A stretch of 64,000 bases of DNA from Thalassococcus sp. S3 (lineage in GTDB: Bacteria > Pseudomonadota > Alphaproteobacteria > Rhodobacterales > Rhodobacteraceae): contig NZ_CP022303.1 in NCBI RefSeq assembly GCF_004216475.1, forward strand, positions 4,399,001-4,463,000, read 5' to 3'. The position numbers were made by a program, and so were the translations under genes. The notes beneath the pieces are model-generated. The model was not told the origin of the DNA and did not search any database. It saw only the letters and a program-made list of their open reading frames with translations. Shown piece by piece: positions 9,518 through 19,878 of this stretch; the first letter of the stretch is position 1, and each line of letters begins with the position of its first letter.

Positions 9518-10909
9518 TCACACGGTCCAAACCGCCAAAGCCTTGTCCAGGCCCCTGATCGCCTGGCCACCGTGCCGCGTCAGGCCCGCGAGGGCCGGGC
9601 TGTCTTCACCGGATTCCTTGATGACCTGCCCACGCAGATGATCGCTTACCACGATCTGGACCTCGAGATCTCGGGTCAGCTTCTCCAGCCGGTTCGCCAC
9701 GTTCACCGTGTTCCCGATCACCGCGTATTCCAGCCGGTTAGCGCCGATATCGCCCAGAACGACCGGACCGTAATGCACGCCGATGCTTGCCTTGATCGGT
9801 GGCTCTCCGCCCCTCACGCGCTCGTAATTGTATTGCGACACCGCCTGGATCATCGCCTTCGCGCAGCTTAGCGCGTTTGTCGCATCTTTCTCGCCCGCCA
9901 TCGGTGTGCCGAAGGTCGCCATCAGCCCGTCGCCCAGATACTTGTCCAGCGTACCGTCATGGGCAAAGACCTCCGCCTCCATGCGCCCGTGAAAGCGCCT
10001 GAGCGTCTTGATCACCTCCTGCGGATGCCGGTCCGCCGCGAGATGCGTGAACCCCACGATATCGACAAACAGCACCGCCACATTGTGGTTCCGGATCGCC
10101 TTAAGCGGCTCGTCATTACGGGACAATTCCTCAACCACGTTGGGCGAGAAATACCGCGACAGGTTCGCCCTTTCCCGCTCGAGCGAGGCATTGCTGAGCA
10201 AGAGCCTGTTGAACCGCCTGACACAGAGGGCCAGCGTGTAGGTGCAGATCAGAAAGACCACGATCTCCTGCGCGCGGATGTCGAAGTTCATCGCATTTGG
10301 ATCCAGCAGCTTGGCCATCGCCTCCTGCCCCGTGAGCGCCAGAGACAAGGCGCCCGACAATTCGGGATCGGTGGCACCCAGCCACCACATCAGAAGCGCC
10401 GCGATCAGCCACATCGTGACCGTCCAATGGCCCAGGGCCATGATCGTCTTCCACGAAAAGGCAAGTGTGCCGCCCGTCAGAATTACAAAGAAATAGAGGA
10501 AGTTCTCGAACCGATAGACCATCGGGTCAGGCCAATCATTCACCATGAAAGGGTTCGGAAAAACCAGCGCAAAGGTCATCAACGCGATGTCAACAAAGAT
10601 GCAAAAAAGCTCTGCGCTGGACCGGCCCACCCGACCGACACGGCGCAAAAACCATCCGTTTATCGCCATGAGGGCCAGCAGGATGTGATAGTACAACATC
10701 TCCCAACTTGGGTTGAGAAAGGGGAGAAGCACGGCGATGACTGACAGTGCGACCCACCGGGCCTTTGTCGCCAGCTCAAGACCCTCACGCTTGTGCCGCT
10801 CTAACGCATCGCGGGTGTATTTGTTCTGCTCCACAAGGTCGGCTTCGGTCATCCGTTCAGGAAGATCTTCGGCTGTGAATGTGGGCAATGACCCAGACGT
10901 GTCGGCCAT
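9518..10909 (-). CDS. Membrane-bound class III adenylate/guanylate cyclase
   Basis: 463 residues. A cytoplasmic N-terminal stretch (about 1-45) is followed by an array of about six hydrophobic segments (roughly 50-230) and a C-terminal class III cyclase catalytic domain (about 270-440). Catalytic features are visible: 'AVLFVDIVGFTHLA' (metal Asp and following hydrophobics), 'DGTLDKYLGDGLMATFG' (second metal Asp region) and 'YAVIGNTVNVANRLE'. It should make cAMP or cGMP at the membrane, with the membrane domain as sensor. It stands alone on the minus strand. Confidence 0.9.
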   Translation of the reverse strand: MADTSGSLPTFTAEDLPERMTEADLVEQNKYTRDALERHKREGLELATKARWVALSVIAVLLPFLNPSWEMLYYHILLALMAINGWFLRRVGRVGRSSAELFCIFVDIALMTFALVFPNPFMVNDWPDPMVYRFENFLYFFVILTGGTLAFSWKTIMALGHWTVTMWLIAALLMWWLGATDPELSGALSLALTGQEAMAKLLDPNAMNFDIRAQEIVVFLICTYTLALCVRRFNRLLLSNASLERERANLSRYFSPNVVEELSRNDEPLKAIRNHNVAVLFVDIVGFTHLAADRHPQEVIKTLRRFHGRMEAEVFAHDGTLDKYLGDGLMATFGTPMAGEKDATNALSCAKAMIQAVSQYNYERVRGGEPPIKASIGVHYGPVVLGDIGANRLEYAVIGNTVNVANRLEKLTRDLEVQIVVSDHLRGQVIKESGEDSPALAGLTRHGGQAIRGLDKALAVWTV

Positions 10910-11049
10910 CTTGCACTCCTCGTCAGCGATGCATGCATACTAGATAGGATGTTTATTCAATTTACATCACCTAAATGCAAAAAAAGCCACTGTGTAGCGC
11001 TGAACCATTCGCGGCGAAGGCAAGGTGCCTCAGCGAGGCAGCGGGATGA

Positions 11050-11457
11050 TCAGTCCGGCAATCTCACCGTCAGCTCGATCTCGATCTTAAGGTCAGGCTC
11101 GGCCAGGGCGGCCACACCGACACCGGTGATCGATGGTTTGGTGCCGGCGAGCATGTCGAGAATGACGGGAAATGCCTCGGCCATGGCCGCATCGTTCAGA
11201 TCGGTCATGAAAATCCGCATGATCGCGATATCGTCGGGCGTCGCGCCCAGCGCATCCAGCGCCGCCAGGGCATTTCCGGCGGCAATTTTGGTCTGCTCCT
11301 CTAGGCTTTCGGGAATGGCGGAGCTGTCCGGTCGGCGCGCCACCTGGCCCGACACATACGCCATGCGCCCCGGTTCCACGATTGAGATCTGCGAATATCC
11401 AAGCTCTTCGGCATTCGGCAATGTGGCGGGGTTCATGCGGGTGATGTTCTTTGACAT
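11050..11457 (-). CDS. RidA (YjgF/YER057c/UK114) family protein
   Basis: 135 residues from the ATG at 11457, preferred over an upstream frame extension because AGGA sits 5 bases upstream. The sequence has family landmarks 'YSQISIVEPGRMAYVSGQVA', an amide-hydrolysing core and 'ALDALGATPDDIAIMRIFMTDL'. RidA proteins hydrolyse reactive enamine/imine intermediates such as 2-aminoacrylate; subfamilies act in specific catabolic paths. The family's conserved Arg in the 'R-V/A' C-terminal motif is not in its usual form here ('TGVGVAALAEPDLKIEIE'), so this is probably a non-canonical RidA subgroup. It is divergent from a TetR regulator. Confidence 0.82.
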   Translation of the reverse strand: MSKNITRMNPATLPNAEELGYSQISIVEPGRMAYVSGQVARRPDSSAIPESLEEQTKIAAGNALAALDALGATPDDIAIMRIFMTDLNDAAMAEAFPVILDMLAGTKPSITGVGVAALAEPDLKIEIELTVRLPD

Positions 11458-11645
11458 GGTAATCCTGTGTTCGCTTCGATCGACAAAGCGCCTGCGGCGC
11501 GATCTGAGCAGATGTAGGGATCGCAGCGCCTGCATGGAACCTGACCATCCTGAAAGAGACTGCGGGTTTGCATCTGCTTTATCGCCGCCGAGCGTGTTGA
11601 TTTAAGGCATGGAATGGCCATATCGGATAAAACTCAGATATTGAA

Positions 11646-12308
11646 ATGCCCAGAACAAACGCCCGTCAGGAGCCGGTGCGCGCTCCCATTCAAAAAAGAA
11701 GTCAGAAGCGGGTGGAGCAGATCCTCGACGCTTCCAAAACTCTGATCAGCGAAAAGGGAACGGCTGGCCTCAAGATGGGGGACATCGCGGCCACTGCTGG
11801 AATCTCGATGGCGTCGATCTATCAGTATTTTCCGAACAAGCGGGCGATCGTTGCCACGCTGGCCAAGGCGCAGTTGGACGCCAACACCAAGAAGAACGAA
11901 GAGATCTTGTCCGAGCGCCCGGCCTCGCTGAGGGAGTTGTCACATATCACAACCCGGCTTTTGAACCAGTATTACGACATGACCCGCGACGACCCGGTCG
12001 TGAACGATATCTTGATGGGATACGCCACCGACAAGGAAGTGCAATCAGTGGACCATGCGGACACGCTCCGCAATCGCGACGCGATTTTCGAGGCATCGAA
12101 ACACCTGTTTCTTGAAGACAGGCACGAAGAGGCCAAGAGGGCGCTGTTGCTGATCGTCTCACTGGGCGGCGCCGCCGTTCTTGCGGCCATTCAATTTGAC
12201 ACAAGGGAAGGCCGTAAAACGATGGATGAAGCGATCAGGATGCTGGATGCCGCATGGACGACTTCGATCTTGCCACTTGAGCGCCCGAAGAGCGATACCA
12301 AGGGCTGA
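11646..12308 (+). CDS. TetR/AcrR family transcriptional regulator
   Basis: 220 residues. The N-terminal HTH (about residues 15-65) reads 'QILDASKTLISEKGTAGLKMGDIAATAGISMASIYQYFPNKRAI', a textbook TetR DNA-binding domain; the remaining helices form the ligand domain. It is divergently arranged with the RidA gene across about 190 bp, so it probably controls that gene and itself. The ligand cannot be told from the sequence. Confidence 0.9.
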   Translation: MPRTNARQEPVRAPIQKRSQKRVEQILDASKTLISEKGTAGLKMGDIAATAGISMASIYQYFPNKRAIVATLAKAQLDANTKKNEEILSERPASLRELSHITTRLLNQYYDMTRDDPVVNDILMGYATDKEVQSVDHADTLRNRDAIFEASKHLFLEDRHEEAKRALLLIVSLGGAAVLAAIQFDTREGRKTMDEAIRMLDAAWTTSILPLERPKSDTKG

Positions 12309-12467
12309 ACGTCCGACGGCCCGCGATGGATTTCGCCTGCCAGAGACCTCTTGCGGTGGCAGGTCAGACAAAACCCTGTCCAACCTCACGATCCAAAATC
12401 ATATCCTATCCCGAAAATTCGGGTTCAAACGGTTCAAATGCCCGGCCCATGCACTTTGGATGATAAC

Positions 12468-12497
12468 AAAAAAGGCCCCGCCGAAAGAGGCGGGGCT
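12468..12497 (-). terminator. Rho-independent terminator after ccrM
   Basis: On the minus strand a GCCCCGCC / GGCGGGGC stem with a 6-base loop (TCTTTC) is followed by a run of six T. It lies about 50 bases beyond the ccrM stop and fits an intrinsic terminator for that gene. Confidence 0.85.
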
Positions 12498-12547
12498 CAG
12501 GTAGAGTGCCATGTGTCAGGCCACAGGCACCGGCGGTATTGTTTATT

Positions 12548-13669
<1,122 letters not shown>

Positions 13670-13735
13670 TTATACGCTCATTGGTTGAGTGGCAGAATGA
13701 GTCATACCCGATTCGCCGTCAATTTCTTTTTTGAA

Positions 13736-14386
13736 TCAACTGCTTATAGATTTCTCTTGATACAATATATTGTGGACCGGGGCGAAGGACCGTCTATGAT
13801 GTGGGGTCACGCCCAGATGTTGAAGTGCGGCTTTGTGCGCAGGAGTCGGGTAACCGGCATTCGTTTCCCAGCCATAGCCGGGATGCTGTTGCGCCAAATC
13901 CACCATCATCCGGTCGCGACATATTTTGGCCACAATCGAAGCCGCCGCGATGGACATGCATTTGGTGTCGCCCTTGACCAGAGCGAGATGCGGAAGAGTG
14001 ATTTCCCGCGGCACCATCCGCCCGTCGATCAGCAGAAAATCGGGCTGAGGGTCGAGTGCGGCCACCGCCCGCTCCATCGCCAGATGAGAGGCGCGCAGGA
14101 TGTTGAGCTGGTCGATCTCCGCGACGGAGGCATGGGCGATGGCGACCTGGGCCCGCTCATGGATCTCGGTATCCAGCCCGCCCCTGATCTTTTTGCCCAA
14201 TTGCTTGGAATCGTTCAGACCCTCGGGCAGATCCTTGGGGTTCAGCACCACCGCCGCCGCTGTCACGGGCCCGGCGAGGGGGCCGCGTCCGACCTCATCA
14301 ACGCCGGCCACGCGCAGGTATCCCTGCGCGTATGCCTTCTTTTCATAGCGAAAGCTTGGGAGCTTCTTGGTCGTCTCAGGAGACAT
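13736..14386 (-). CDS. rnhB: Ribonuclease HII
   Basis: 216 residues from the ATG at 14386; an upstream start at 14416 would add 10 residues. RNase HII cuts RNA in RNA-DNA hybrids, including single ribonucleotides. The catalytic signature VAGVDEVGRGPLAGP lies near the N-terminus, and further acidic active-site residues follow ('LILIDGR'-like FLLIDGRMVP and 'AAASIVAKICRDRMM'). The start overlaps the end of leuA by 11 bases, so translation is coupled. It is followed by ccrM on the same strand after about 90 bp. Confidence 0.93.
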   Translation of the reverse strand: MSPETTKKLPSFRYEKKAYAQGYLRVAGVDEVGRGPLAGPVTAAAVVLNPKDLPEGLNDSKQLGKKIRGGLDTEIHERAQVAIAHASVAEIDQLNILRASHLAMERAVAALDPQPDFLLIDGRMVPREITLPHLALVKGDTKCMSIAAASIVAKICRDRMMVDLAQQHPGYGWETNAGYPTPAHKAALQHLGVTPHHRRSFAPVHNILYQEKSISS

Positions 14387-15950
14387 CCTTGTAAGTGATC
14401 TCCCTGCGATCCTCACCCGGCGCAGTTTTCTCGCGCCGCACGATGAGGCGGTTCAGTGCGTTCACATATGCTTTGGCACTGGCGACCACGGTGTCGGTGT
14501 CGGCGGATTGGCCGGTTACGATGCGCCCGTCCTCCTCCATCCGCACACTCACGGTGGCCTGCGCGTCGGTGCCTTCGGTCACCGCATGCACCTGGTAAAG
14601 CTGCAGTCGCGCAGTATGGGGAAAGAGCGCCTTCACGGCGTTGAAGGTCGCATCGACCGGCCCGTCACCGGTCTGGCTGGTGGTCTTTTCGACCCCGTCG
14701 ATCTGCATCACCAGATCGGCCTGTTGCGGCCCTTCGGTGCCACATTGTACCCGCAGCGAGGTGATCTTGAGCCGGTCATTCTCCGGATCCTCGCCCGCGC
14801 GCATCAGGGCCACGAGGTCGTCGTCATAGACCTCCTTCTTGCGGTCGGCGAGGTCCTTGAAGCGCACGAAGACATCCTTGAGCTGGTTGTCCCCCAGCTC
14901 AAACCCCAGATCCTTCAGCTTGGCACGAAGGGCGGCCCGGCCGGAATGCTTGCCCATGACCAGCGAGGTCTCGGACAGGCCCACATCTTCGGGGCGCATG
15001 ATCTCGAACGTCTCGGCGTTCTTGAGCATACCGTCCTGATGGATCCCGCTTTCATGAGCGAAGGCGTTCTTGCCCACGATGGCCTTGTTGAATTGCACCG
15101 GAAAGCCGCTGACCGTGGCGACCCGGCGCGAGATGTTCATGATCTTCTTGGCGTCGATGTCGGTGTAATAGGGCATGATATCGCCTCGCACCTTCAGCGC
15201 CATCACCACCTCTTCCAGCGCGGTGTTGCCCGCGCGCTCGCCCAGACCGTTGATCGTGCATTCGATCTGCCGCGCGCCGCCTTCGACAGCGGCCAGGCTG
15301 TTGGCCGTGGCCATGCCCAGATCGTTGTGACAATGGGTGGCAAAGATGACATCCTGCGCACCCGGCACCTCAGCAATCAGCCGCCGGATCAGATCGGCGC
15401 TTTCAACCGGCGCGGTATAGCCCACTGTGTCCGGAATATTGATCGTGCTGGCCCCGGCCTTGATTGCGATCTCGACCACACGCGCAAGGTAGTCCCATTC
15501 GGTCCGCGTCGCATCCATCGGCGACCATTGCACGTTGTCGCACAGATTGCGCGCATGGGTGACCGTCTCGTGAATGCGCTCTGCCATCTCATCTTGGGTC
15601 AGGTTCGGGATGGCGCGGTGCAGCGGAGAGGTTCCGATAAAAGTGTGAATCCGCGGCTGCTTGGCGTGTTTCACCGCCTCCCAACAGCGGTCGATATCGC
15701 CGATATTGGCCCGCGCGAGACCGCAGATAACCGCGTTCTGTGCGTTCGCGGCAATCTCGCTGACGGCTTTGAAATCCCCTTCCGACGCGATGGGAAAGCC
15801 TGCCTCTATGATATCGACGCCCATCTCGTCCAGAAGCGATGCAATCTCCAGCTTCTCGTCATGGGTCATGGTCGCGCCGGGGCTTTGCTCGCCGTCGCGC
15901 AGGGTCGTGTCGAAGATGAACACGCGATCTTTGTCGGTGGATGAGGTCAT
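14376..15950 (-). CDS. leuA: 2-isopropylmalate synthase
   Basis: 524 residues, full length for the bacterial LeuA type 1. It condenses acetyl-CoA with 2-oxoisovalerate in the first step of leucine synthesis. The TIM barrel begins 'VFIFDTTLRDGEQSPGATM'; 'HCHNDLGMATANSLAAVEGGARQIECTINGLGERAGN' holds the metal-binding HxH and the family signature. The C-terminal regulatory (LeuA dimer) domain runs from about residue 395 and usually binds leucine for feedback inhibition. A leader peptide with a run of leucine codons lies upstream. Confidence 0.96.
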   Translation of the reverse strand: MTSSTDKDRVFIFDTTLRDGEQSPGATMTHDEKLEIASLLDEMGVDIIEAGFPIASEGDFKAVSEIAANAQNAVICGLARANIGDIDRCWEAVKHAKQPRIHTFIGTSPLHRAIPNLTQDEMAERIHETVTHARNLCDNVQWSPMDATRTEWDYLARVVEIAIKAGASTINIPDTVGYTAPVESADLIRRLIAEVPGAQDVIFATHCHNDLGMATANSLAAVEGGARQIECTINGLGERAGNTALEEVVMALKVRGDIMPYYTDIDAKKIMNISRRVATVSGFPVQFNKAIVGKNAFAHESGIHQDGMLKNAETFEIMRPEDVGLSETSLVMGKHSGRAALRAKLKDLGFELGDNQLKDVFVRFKDLADRKKEVYDDDLVALMRAGEDPENDRLKITSLRVQCGTEGPQQADLVMQIDGVEKTTSQTGDGPVDATFNAVKALFPHTARLQLYQVHAVTEGTDAQATVSVRMEEDGRIVTGQSADTDTVVASAKAYVNALNRLIVRREKTAPGEDRREITYKDVS

Positions 15951-15983
15951 GTCGGTATCTTTCTTGTCTGTCCTAAGGCCAAT

Positions 15984-16035
15984 GGCGCGCGGGCTGCATC
16001 CTCTGAGCGGGCGCGCCGACTGGCACGCTCAGAGG
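15984..16035 (-). promoter_or_regulatory. leuA attenuator region with competing hairpins
   Basis: A perfect 10-bp inverted repeat (CCTCTGAGCG at 16026-16035 against CGCTCAGAGG at 16000-16009, minus strand sense) covers the last Leu codon and stop of the leader peptide. A second possible stem, GGCGCGC (16011-16017) with GCGCGCC (15984-15990), uses overlapping bases, so the two cannot form together. This fits a switch between alternative RNA folds depending on ribosome stalling. No clear U-tract follows, so the output could be translational rather than intrinsic termination. Confidence 0.6.
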
Positions 16036-16106
16036 CGCGTTAGGAGCAGGAGACCGCCAAGGCGCGAAGGCGCGCGCGAGATAAGGATATGTGCGGTCTG
16101 TGTCAT
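16029..16106 (-). CDS. leuA leader peptide (25 aa)
   Basis: A 25-codon open frame starts with ATG at 16106 and stops with TGA at 16029-16031, about 80 bases before the leuA start. Seven of the 25 codons are Leu (CTT, CTT, CTC, CTG, CTC, CTA, CTC), with four in a row near the end, then Thr-Arg-Leu-stop. This is the layout of an attenuation leader peptide that stalls ribosomes when leucyl-tRNA is scarce. There is no clear Shine-Dalgarno, so it may be translated from a leaderless or very short-leader transcript. The stop overlaps one arm of the hairpin just downstream. Confidence 0.8.
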   Translation of the reverse strand: MTQTAHILISRAPSRLGGLLLLTRL

Positions 16107-16253
16107 GGGGCAGAGTTTATACCTGCGCGGGCTGAAATGGGAAGGCGGAATTTTCGGGCGGAAGGCGGGTTGAGAGGACGGGAGCCTCCGGCGGAAGTTT
16201 ATTCAGCAAGATGAAGGATTGAAGTTGGTCTGCGGCCTTCTAGCTGAGCGCGC

Positions 16254-16919
16254 ATGGAAAAGGCATTGGTACTTGGCGCGTCGGGCGGGATCGGATCTGC
16301 ACTCTGCGCGGCGTTGCTGGGGCGCGGGGTTGCGGTGACGGGGCTGTCGCGCTCGGCGGACGGGTTGGACGTGACGGAGGAGGCCTCGGTTGACGCTGCG
16401 CTTGGGGGGCTGGACGGCCCTTTTGATCTGATCTTCGTGGCCACCGGCGCGCTGGAAATCGACGGGGCGGAGCCGGAGAAGACGGTCCGGGCCATTACGC
16501 ACAAGGCGATGATGGATCAGTTCGCGCTGAACGCGGTGGGGCCGGCGCTGGTGCTGCGGCATGCCGCGCGCCTGCTGCCACGCGGCCGACGGGCGGTCTT
16601 TGCGGTTCTGTCCGCGCGTGTCGGCTCGATCGGGGACAACCGGCTGGGCGGTTGGATCAGCTACCGTGCGGCCAAGGCGGCGGTGAACCAGATCGTGCAT
16701 ACCGGGGCGATCGAGCTCGCACGATCCCACAAGCAGGCCATCTGCGTCACGCTGCATCCCGGCACCGTGGCCACGCCGTTCACCCAAAAATACCTCGGCC
16801 GCCATCCTTCGGTCGCACCGGAGGAGGCCGCAAACAACCTGCTGAGCGTGATGGACGGCCTGACGCCCGACCACACCGGCCGCTTCTTTGACTGGGCCGG
16901 AAAGGAGATCCCCTGGTGA
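16254..16919 (+). CDS. Short-chain dehydrogenase/reductase (CsgA/C-factor-like)
   Basis: 221 residues. Rossmann signature 'LVLGASGGIGSALCAALLGRG' at the N-terminus, 'NAVGPALVLRHAARLL' (NAG-like motif) and the catalytic 'YRAAKAAVNQ' (YxxxK, about residue 140). It belongs to the small SDR group related to C-factor. The substrate is unknown. Its stop overlaps the GTG start of the photolyase gene by four bases, so both are in one operon; such SDR-photolyase pairs are common in Rhodobacteraceae. Confidence 0.87.
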   Translation: MEKALVLGASGGIGSALCAALLGRGVAVTGLSRSADGLDVTEEASVDAALGGLDGPFDLIFVATGALEIDGAEPEKTVRAITHKAMMDQFALNAVGPALVLRHAARLLPRGRRAVFAVLSARVGSIGDNRLGGWISYRAAKAAVNQIVHTGAIELARSHKQAICVTLHPGTVATPFTQKYLGRHPSVAPEEAANNLLSVMDGLTPDHTGRFFDWAGKEIPW

Positions 16920-18442
16920 CCCGTTTGATCCTCGTGCTGGGGGACCAGCTTTCCGACAGACTCTCCGCCCTTGCACAGGCCGACAAGGCCAACGACATTG
17001 TGATGATGGCGGAGGTCTATGACGAAGCCTCCTATGTCCGGCACCACCCCAAGAAGATCGCCTTCGTCTTCGCCGCGATGCGCAAATTTGCGGCCCGGCT
17101 GCGCGACGCGGGCTGGCAGGTCCTCTACACCCAGCTTGACGATACCGACAATGCAGGCTCCATCCCCGGTGAGCTTCTGCGGCGGGCCGAGGAGACCGGT
17201 GCGACGAAGGTGCTGGCAACCGAACCCGGCGAATGGCGCCTCATCCAGGCCCTCCGCGACACGCCGCTCGAGATCGACATCCTGCAGGACGACCGCTTCC
17301 TCGCCTCCCACCAGATGTTCGAGGATTGGGCCAAGGGCCGCAAACAGTTGCGAATGGAGTATTTCTATCGCGACATGCGCCGTCTCACGGGATTGATGAT
17401 GGAGGGCGACAAACCGGCGGGCGACAAGTGGAATTTCGACCACGACAACCGCAAGCCTGCGCCCGATGCCGTCACCCATTCCGGCCCGATGCAGTTCACC
17501 CCCGACGAGACGGTCGAGGAGGTGCTCGATCTGGTCGAGGCGCGCTTTGGCAACCATTTCGGTACGCTCCGCCCCTTCCATCTGGCCACTGACACCAAAC
17601 AGGCCCGCCGGGCGCTCACGCATTTCATCAAACACGCCCTGCCCAGCTTTGGCGACTACCAGGACGCGATGCTGCGCGACAATCGCTTCCTCTATCACGC
17701 CGTGATCTCACCCTATCTGAATGCCGGGCTGCTGAGCCCGATGGAGATCTGTCAGGCCGCCGAAGACGCCTGGCGCGCCGGAGATGTGCCCATCAACGCT
17801 GCCGAAGGCTTCATCCGCCAGATCATCGGCTGGCGGGAATATGTGCGGGGCATCTATTTCCTCGAAGGCCCCGACTATCCCTCCCGCAACGCACTGAACC
17901 ATTCCCGCGACCTGCCAGCGATGTATTGGGGGGCAGAGACGCGGATGACCTGTATCGACCGCTCCGTCGCCCAGACGCAGGAGGAGGCCTATGCCCACCA
18001 CATCCAGCGCCTGATGGTGACGGGCAACTTCGCCCTGCTGGCGGGGATCGACCCGCATCAGGTGCATGAATGGTACCTGTCGGTCTATTTCGACGCCTAC
18101 GAATGGGTCGAGGCGCCGAATGTGGTGGGGATGAGCCAGTTCGCCGATGGCGGCATCATCGCGTCGAAACCGTATGTTTCCAGCGGGGCCTACATCAACC
18201 GCATGTCGGATTACTGTAAATCCTGCCACTACAAGGTGGCGCAGAAAACGGGAGAAAGTGCGTGCCCGTTCAACCTGCTCTACTGGCATTTCCTCGACCG
18301 GCATCGCGAACGGTTCTCGCAGAACGCGCGGATGGGCAACATGTACCGGACATGGGACCGGATGGACGCTTCGCGGAAGGAGACAGTTCTGAGTGAGGCG
18401 CAGGCCCTGCTCGACCGGATGGATGCGGGAGAGATGATCTGA
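16916..18442 (+). CDS. FeS bacterial cryptochrome / (6-4) photolyase (CryB/PhrB type)
   Basis: 508 residues. An N-terminal antenna domain 'LILVLGDQLSDRLSAL' is the DPRP-type start, followed by the FAD-binding domain. Near the C-terminus 'MSDYCKSCHYKVAQKTGESACPFNLLYWHF' supplies three of the four Cys for a [4Fe-4S] cluster that defines this prokaryotic (6-4) photolyase/CryB class. A further Cys upstream ('MTCIDRS') could be the fourth. Members repair UV (6-4) photoproducts and in Rhodobacter also influence light-dependent gene expression. It starts at GTG with a 4-base overlap to the SDR gene. Confidence 0.92.
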   Translation: MTRLILVLGDQLSDRLSALAQADKANDIVMMAEVYDEASYVRHHPKKIAFVFAAMRKFAARLRDAGWQVLYTQLDDTDNAGSIPGELLRRAEETGATKVLATEPGEWRLIQALRDTPLEIDILQDDRFLASHQMFEDWAKGRKQLRMEYFYRDMRRLTGLMMEGDKPAGDKWNFDHDNRKPAPDAVTHSGPMQFTPDETVEEVLDLVEARFGNHFGTLRPFHLATDTKQARRALTHFIKHALPSFGDYQDAMLRDNRFLYHAVISPYLNAGLLSPMEICQAAEDAWRAGDVPINAAEGFIRQIIGWREYVRGIYFLEGPDYPSRNALNHSRDLPAMYWGAETRMTCIDRSVAQTQEEAYAHHIQRLMVTGNFALLAGIDPHQVHEWYLSVYFDAYEWVEAPNVVGMSQFADGGIIASKPYVSSGAYINRMSDYCKSCHYKVAQKTGESACPFNLLYWHFLDRHRERFSQNARMGNMYRTWDRMDASRKETVLSEAQALLDRMDAGEMI

Positions 18443-18612
18443 GGCGGGGCGCTATGGACACGGTAGATGCCTGGTCTCATCGGACTGGTTTTATCGAGGC
18501 CAATGAAAGCTGTTTTGACGGATAAACTTGCACATTGCGATGGGTGGCTAGAGCGCACTAACGAGCCCAACTCGCTCATTCGCCAGATTCCAGCGAACGA
18601 CTTGTTCACTGC

Positions 18613-19878
18613 TCAGAATTCGATTCCAAGCGCCCTAAGTGAGGCCTCGTCGGCCGCGCCGGTAACATCCAGACCTTTGGACTCTTGGAAAGCTCGCATG
18701 GCCCGCTTGCTGCCGCTACCCCATGTGCCATCGGGGGTTCCAGCATTGAAACCCGCGTTGTTTAGCAGCGACTGTATCGCCTTTAAATCATCCTTCGAGA
18801 GTTTGAGGGTCGAGAAACCGCAGGCCGCTGCCACCGCCTCCACGGCCTTTCTCGAGCCGCGCATGTCGAAAGAGGCATCATAAGTCTTCCCGTTGTTGTC
18901 GAAAGTGCGGACGAACAGCTTCTGGCTCTTCATAAGGTTTAACATGAGGTCAATGCTGGAAGTTCCGAAAACTCCGGTGCCCTGATTCGAAGTCAACTTG
19001 CTCCATGATGCGTTTACTGCGTCGGCCCCGTCGATCCGGTAAGTCACGCGCACGGAGTCGCTCCGGTAATTATATGACATGTAGTTATCGACATCGTAGA
19101 CAATGGATGGCGTACCCTCGGTGCATTGCAAAAGCAGGCGACGCTTGCCCTGGAACGCCTCCGGATTGTAATCCGAGAAATTGATGGCCAGCACCTTTGG
19201 GGAATCGTCGATTTCAGCCCTTGTCTCGAGGATTCCGTACCAGCCTGCCATCATGAAGCCCTCCTCTGCTAGGCTACTAAAAAGGCGCGCCGTATAATCG
19301 ATTTCCGGAAAATCCGGATCAGCCCATCTCGGGGGAGCCTCGGCTGCTGGTTCGGCGTTGTCGTCTTCGTCGTCGATCACAGGTGGTGTCCCGGCGGCGG
19401 CCAACTGCGGAGTAGCAATGCCGTATTGTGCCTGATACCAAGCCAGCCGGAGCTGAGTGAGCGCAAGCTTTTCCGTTTCCACGCGCGTAAATGCCATGGC
19501 TTGGACTAGGCCGCCGCTGTCGCGCGCCTCGGCTTCGGCGGTCTCAACGATTTTCAACTGCCGTTGGATGTCTGCCGAAATGTTGGTGGCCCGCTCAGTG
19601 TCTGGCTTCACTTCTGGAACGACCAACTCGGGTTTGATGCCAGCCTCGGCACCTAGCTGGCGATTCTCGAGAAGGGCACGGTTCATCTTCAACGTTTCGA
19701 GACGGTACTGCGCAAGCGCTTTGATTACGCCTCCATCAAAGCTCTCGACGGTCTTCTCGGCATCTTCGATACGCTCGGTGATATTGGCTATGTCTGCGGT
19801 AAGATCAGAGACTTGAGCCAGCGCGGGAACGGCTATTTGCATGGCAACCAAAATTGACAAATGTATCTGAATTCTCAT
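18613..19878 (-). CDS. Secreted protein with C-terminal peptidoglycan-binding domain
   Basis: 421 residues from the ATG at 19878, chosen because it begins a clean signal peptide ('MRIQIHLSILVAMQIAVPALAQ'). Residues about 25-120 look coiled-coil and helical. The middle (about 160-345) is of no recognised family and has a beta-rich 'NFSDYNPEAF...YDVDNYMSYNYRS' region. The last ~60 residues form a PG_binding_1 domain ('LLNNAGFNAGTPDGTWGSGSKRAMRAFQ'). It is monocistronic, oriented toward the photolyase gene, and probably periplasmic. Function unknown. Confidence 0.7.
   Translation of the reverse strand: MRIQIHLSILVAMQIAVPALAQVSDLTADIANITERIEDAEKTVESFDGGVIKALAQYRLETLKMNRALLENRQLGAEAGIKPELVVPEVKPDTERATNISADIQRQLKIVETAEAEARDSGGLVQAMAFTRVETEKLALTQLRLAWYQAQYGIATPQLAAAGTPPVIDDEDDNAEPAAEAPPRWADPDFPEIDYTARLFSSLAEEGFMMAGWYGILETRAEIDDSPKVLAINFSDYNPEAFQGKRRLLLQCTEGTPSIVYDVDNYMSYNYRSDSVRVTYRIDGADAVNASWSKLTSNQGTGVFGTSSIDLMLNLMKSQKLFVRTFDNNGKTYDASFDMRGSRKAVEAVAAACGFSTLKLSKDDLKAIQSLLNNAGFNAGTPDGTWGSGSKRAMRAFQESKGLDVTGAADEASLRALGIEF

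Noticed and set aside
9038..9871. 277-codon plus-strand frame
   Set aside because: It overlaps the cyclase gene, has Arg/Ser/Pro-rich composition and no motif or ribosome binding site.
14367..15944. 525-codon open frame on the plus strand opposite leuA
   Set aside because: It mirrors the leuA frame in GC-rich DNA, has no recognisable domain and leuA on the other strand is unmistakable.
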